Part shown: one piece after another, positions 5,897 to 6,762 of the stretch
How positions within the stretch are numbered: the stretch's first letter is position 1
How the letters are laid out: each line of letters starts with the position of its first letter
Source: CAZXEU01 sp964639665
GTDB lineage: Bacteria > Bacteroidota > Rhodothermia > Rhodothermales > Bin80
Reading direction: 5' to 3'
Assembly (NCBI GenBank): GCA_964639665.1
Contig: CAZXEU010000095.1
Coordinates: forward strand, 1 to 6,762
DNA length: 6,762 nucleotides
Position numbers and translations under genes: made by a program
The notes under the pieces: model-generated
What the model saw: the letters and a program-made list of their open reading frames with translations, nothing else
Told to the model about the DNA's origin: nothing
Databases searched by the model: none

Positions 5897-6762
5897 GTGG
5901 CTGAACCTATCGAGGATATTGCGGGACCGGCAGCCTCGCCGACCCAGGGCCTGGCGCCCCAACCCATTCTGCAGCCAGGTTCCAAGGTACCGACGCTGGG
6001 CGTCATTGTAGCCAACCGGGGCTTCTTTCCGGATCATCTTTGCGTATCAGGCAGGGAGACCGTTCTCGGCGTTCTGGAAAGACAGGGAATCCAGGCCGTG
6101 ATTCTGCCTGCCGACGCTACCCGCCACGGCTCTGTCGAAAGCCTCGAAGAAGCCCGGTTGTGCGCCGACCTCTTTCGGGGCCGCCGCGACGAGATAGAGG
6201 GCATACTGGTTACCCTGCCGAATTTCGGGGACGAGCGGGCAGTAGCGAATACGCTGCGCTGGGCAGACCTCGACGTGCCGGTCTTGGTGCACGCATTCCA
6301 GGATGCGCCGTCTGCCATGTCGATAGTCCATCGCCGTGACAGCTTTTGCGGCAAGATGTCGGTATGCAACAACCTGCACCAGTACGGTATCAGGTTTTCG
6401 CTAACCAGCGGGCACACGATGGATCCGGAGAACGACGAATTTGCCCGCGACCTTCGCCGGTTCGTTGCCACCTGCCGCGTCGTTCACTCCCTGCGCGGAG
6501 TGCGGCTGGGCCAGATCGGAGCCCGGCCCGCAGCATTCAATACCGTGCGCTACAGCGAGAAGCTGCTCGAGAGAGCCGGCATTACCGTCGAAACCCTCGA
6601 CCTTTCCGAGCTGCTGGGATGGATCCGCCGGATGGCCGACGACGAACCTGCGGTCATGCGCAAGCTCGACGACATCCGCGGCTACACGCGCGTGGAAGGC
6701 ATTCCGCCCGAGAGCCTGGTGAAGATGGCCAAGCTTGGCGTTGCCATAGACCGGTTCATGGC
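5897..6762 (+). CDS. L-fucose/L-arabinose isomerase-like protein (COG2407 family), 3' end outside window
   Basis: This is the N-terminal 288 codons of a protein resembling the COG2407 group of L-fucose isomerase and related sugar isomerases, cytoplasmic enzymes that interconvert aldoses and ketoses with a divalent metal. Family-like motifs, numbered from the GTG at 5897, are TLGVIVANRGFFPDHL (33-48), LPNFGDE (107-113), RRDSFCGK (146-153), SVCNNL (155-160) and GARPAAFNTVRYSEKLL (208-224). They lie in the N-terminal alpha/beta domains; the metal-binding Glu, Asp and His expected in the C-terminal half are beyond the window, so activity cannot be judged. There is no ATG near the start. The frame is open from 5816, with TTG at 5885, TTG at 5891 and GTG at 5897. 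GTG followed by GCT (Met-Ala) is preferred, but no Shine-Dalgarno sequence decides it. About 30 linker-like residues precede the first family motif. Its position after the SusCD pair suggests it handles the imported sugar. Confidence 0.85.
   Translation, partial: MAEPIEDIAGPAASPTQGLAPQPILQPGSKVPTLGVIVANRGFFPDHLCVSGRETVLGVLERQGIQAVILPADATRHGSVESLEEARLCADLFRGRRDEIEGILVTLPNFGDERAVANTLRWADLDVPVLVHAFQDAPSAMSIVHRRDSFCGKMSVCNNLHQYGIRFSLTSGHTMDPENDEFARDLRRFVATCRVVHSLRGVRLGQIGARPAAFNTVRYSEKLLERAGITVETLDLSELLGWIRRMADDEPAVMRKLDDIRGYTRVEGIPPESLVKMAKLGVAIDRFM

Overview
The window shows a high-GC bacterium that uses SusC/SusD pairs. Such paired TonB-dependent receptor and lipoprotein genes are a hallmark of the Bacteroidota and related lineages (Rhodothermota, Balneolota, some Gemmatimonadota). 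The strong G/C preference at third codon positions in the three main genes argues against a classical low-GC Bacteroides or Flavobacterium. A high-GC Rhodothermota-type or Gemmatimonadota-type genome fits better, but the exact lineage cannot be settled from this sequence.

Left part (1-1059) is a mobile-element graveyard. At the left edge is one end of an IS21-like element on the minus strand: the first ten codons of an IstA-type transposase, preceded by a pair of near-identical 19-bp repeats with a 22-bp period. The outer repeat supplies the stop codon of a minus-strand reading frame (122-337) that looks like a truncated host gene. Next to it, 359-632 holds a decayed N-terminal fragment of an IS1595-family transposase, with in-frame stops and a frameshift. 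Positions 633-1059 hold no recognisable gene and form the leader of the next operon.

Middle and right part (1060-6762) is a nutrient-uptake locus on the plus strand: a SusC/RagA-type TonB-dependent outer-membrane receptor (1012 aa), a SusD/RagB-type surface lipoprotein (508 aa) 41 bp later, and, after a 230-bp gap, the first about 288 codons of an L-fucose/L-arabinose-isomerase-like (COG2407) protein that runs off the right edge. The likely logic is that SusD captures a glycan or sugar ligand at the cell surface, SusC imports it with TonB energy, and the cytoplasmic isomerase acts on the released sugar. The substrate cannot be read from this window.

Points to look at: a SusC that lacks the usual N-terminal carboxypeptidase-regulatory-like domain but has a TonB-box-like DTVSV; an acidic surface-export-like signal after the SusD lipid cysteine; a perfect 13-bp hairpin inside susD; and a perfect 12-bp palindrome just before the isomerase gene, which has no ATG start. 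I see no clearly new biological system. The most open question is the substrate and wiring of the SusCD-isomerase unit.
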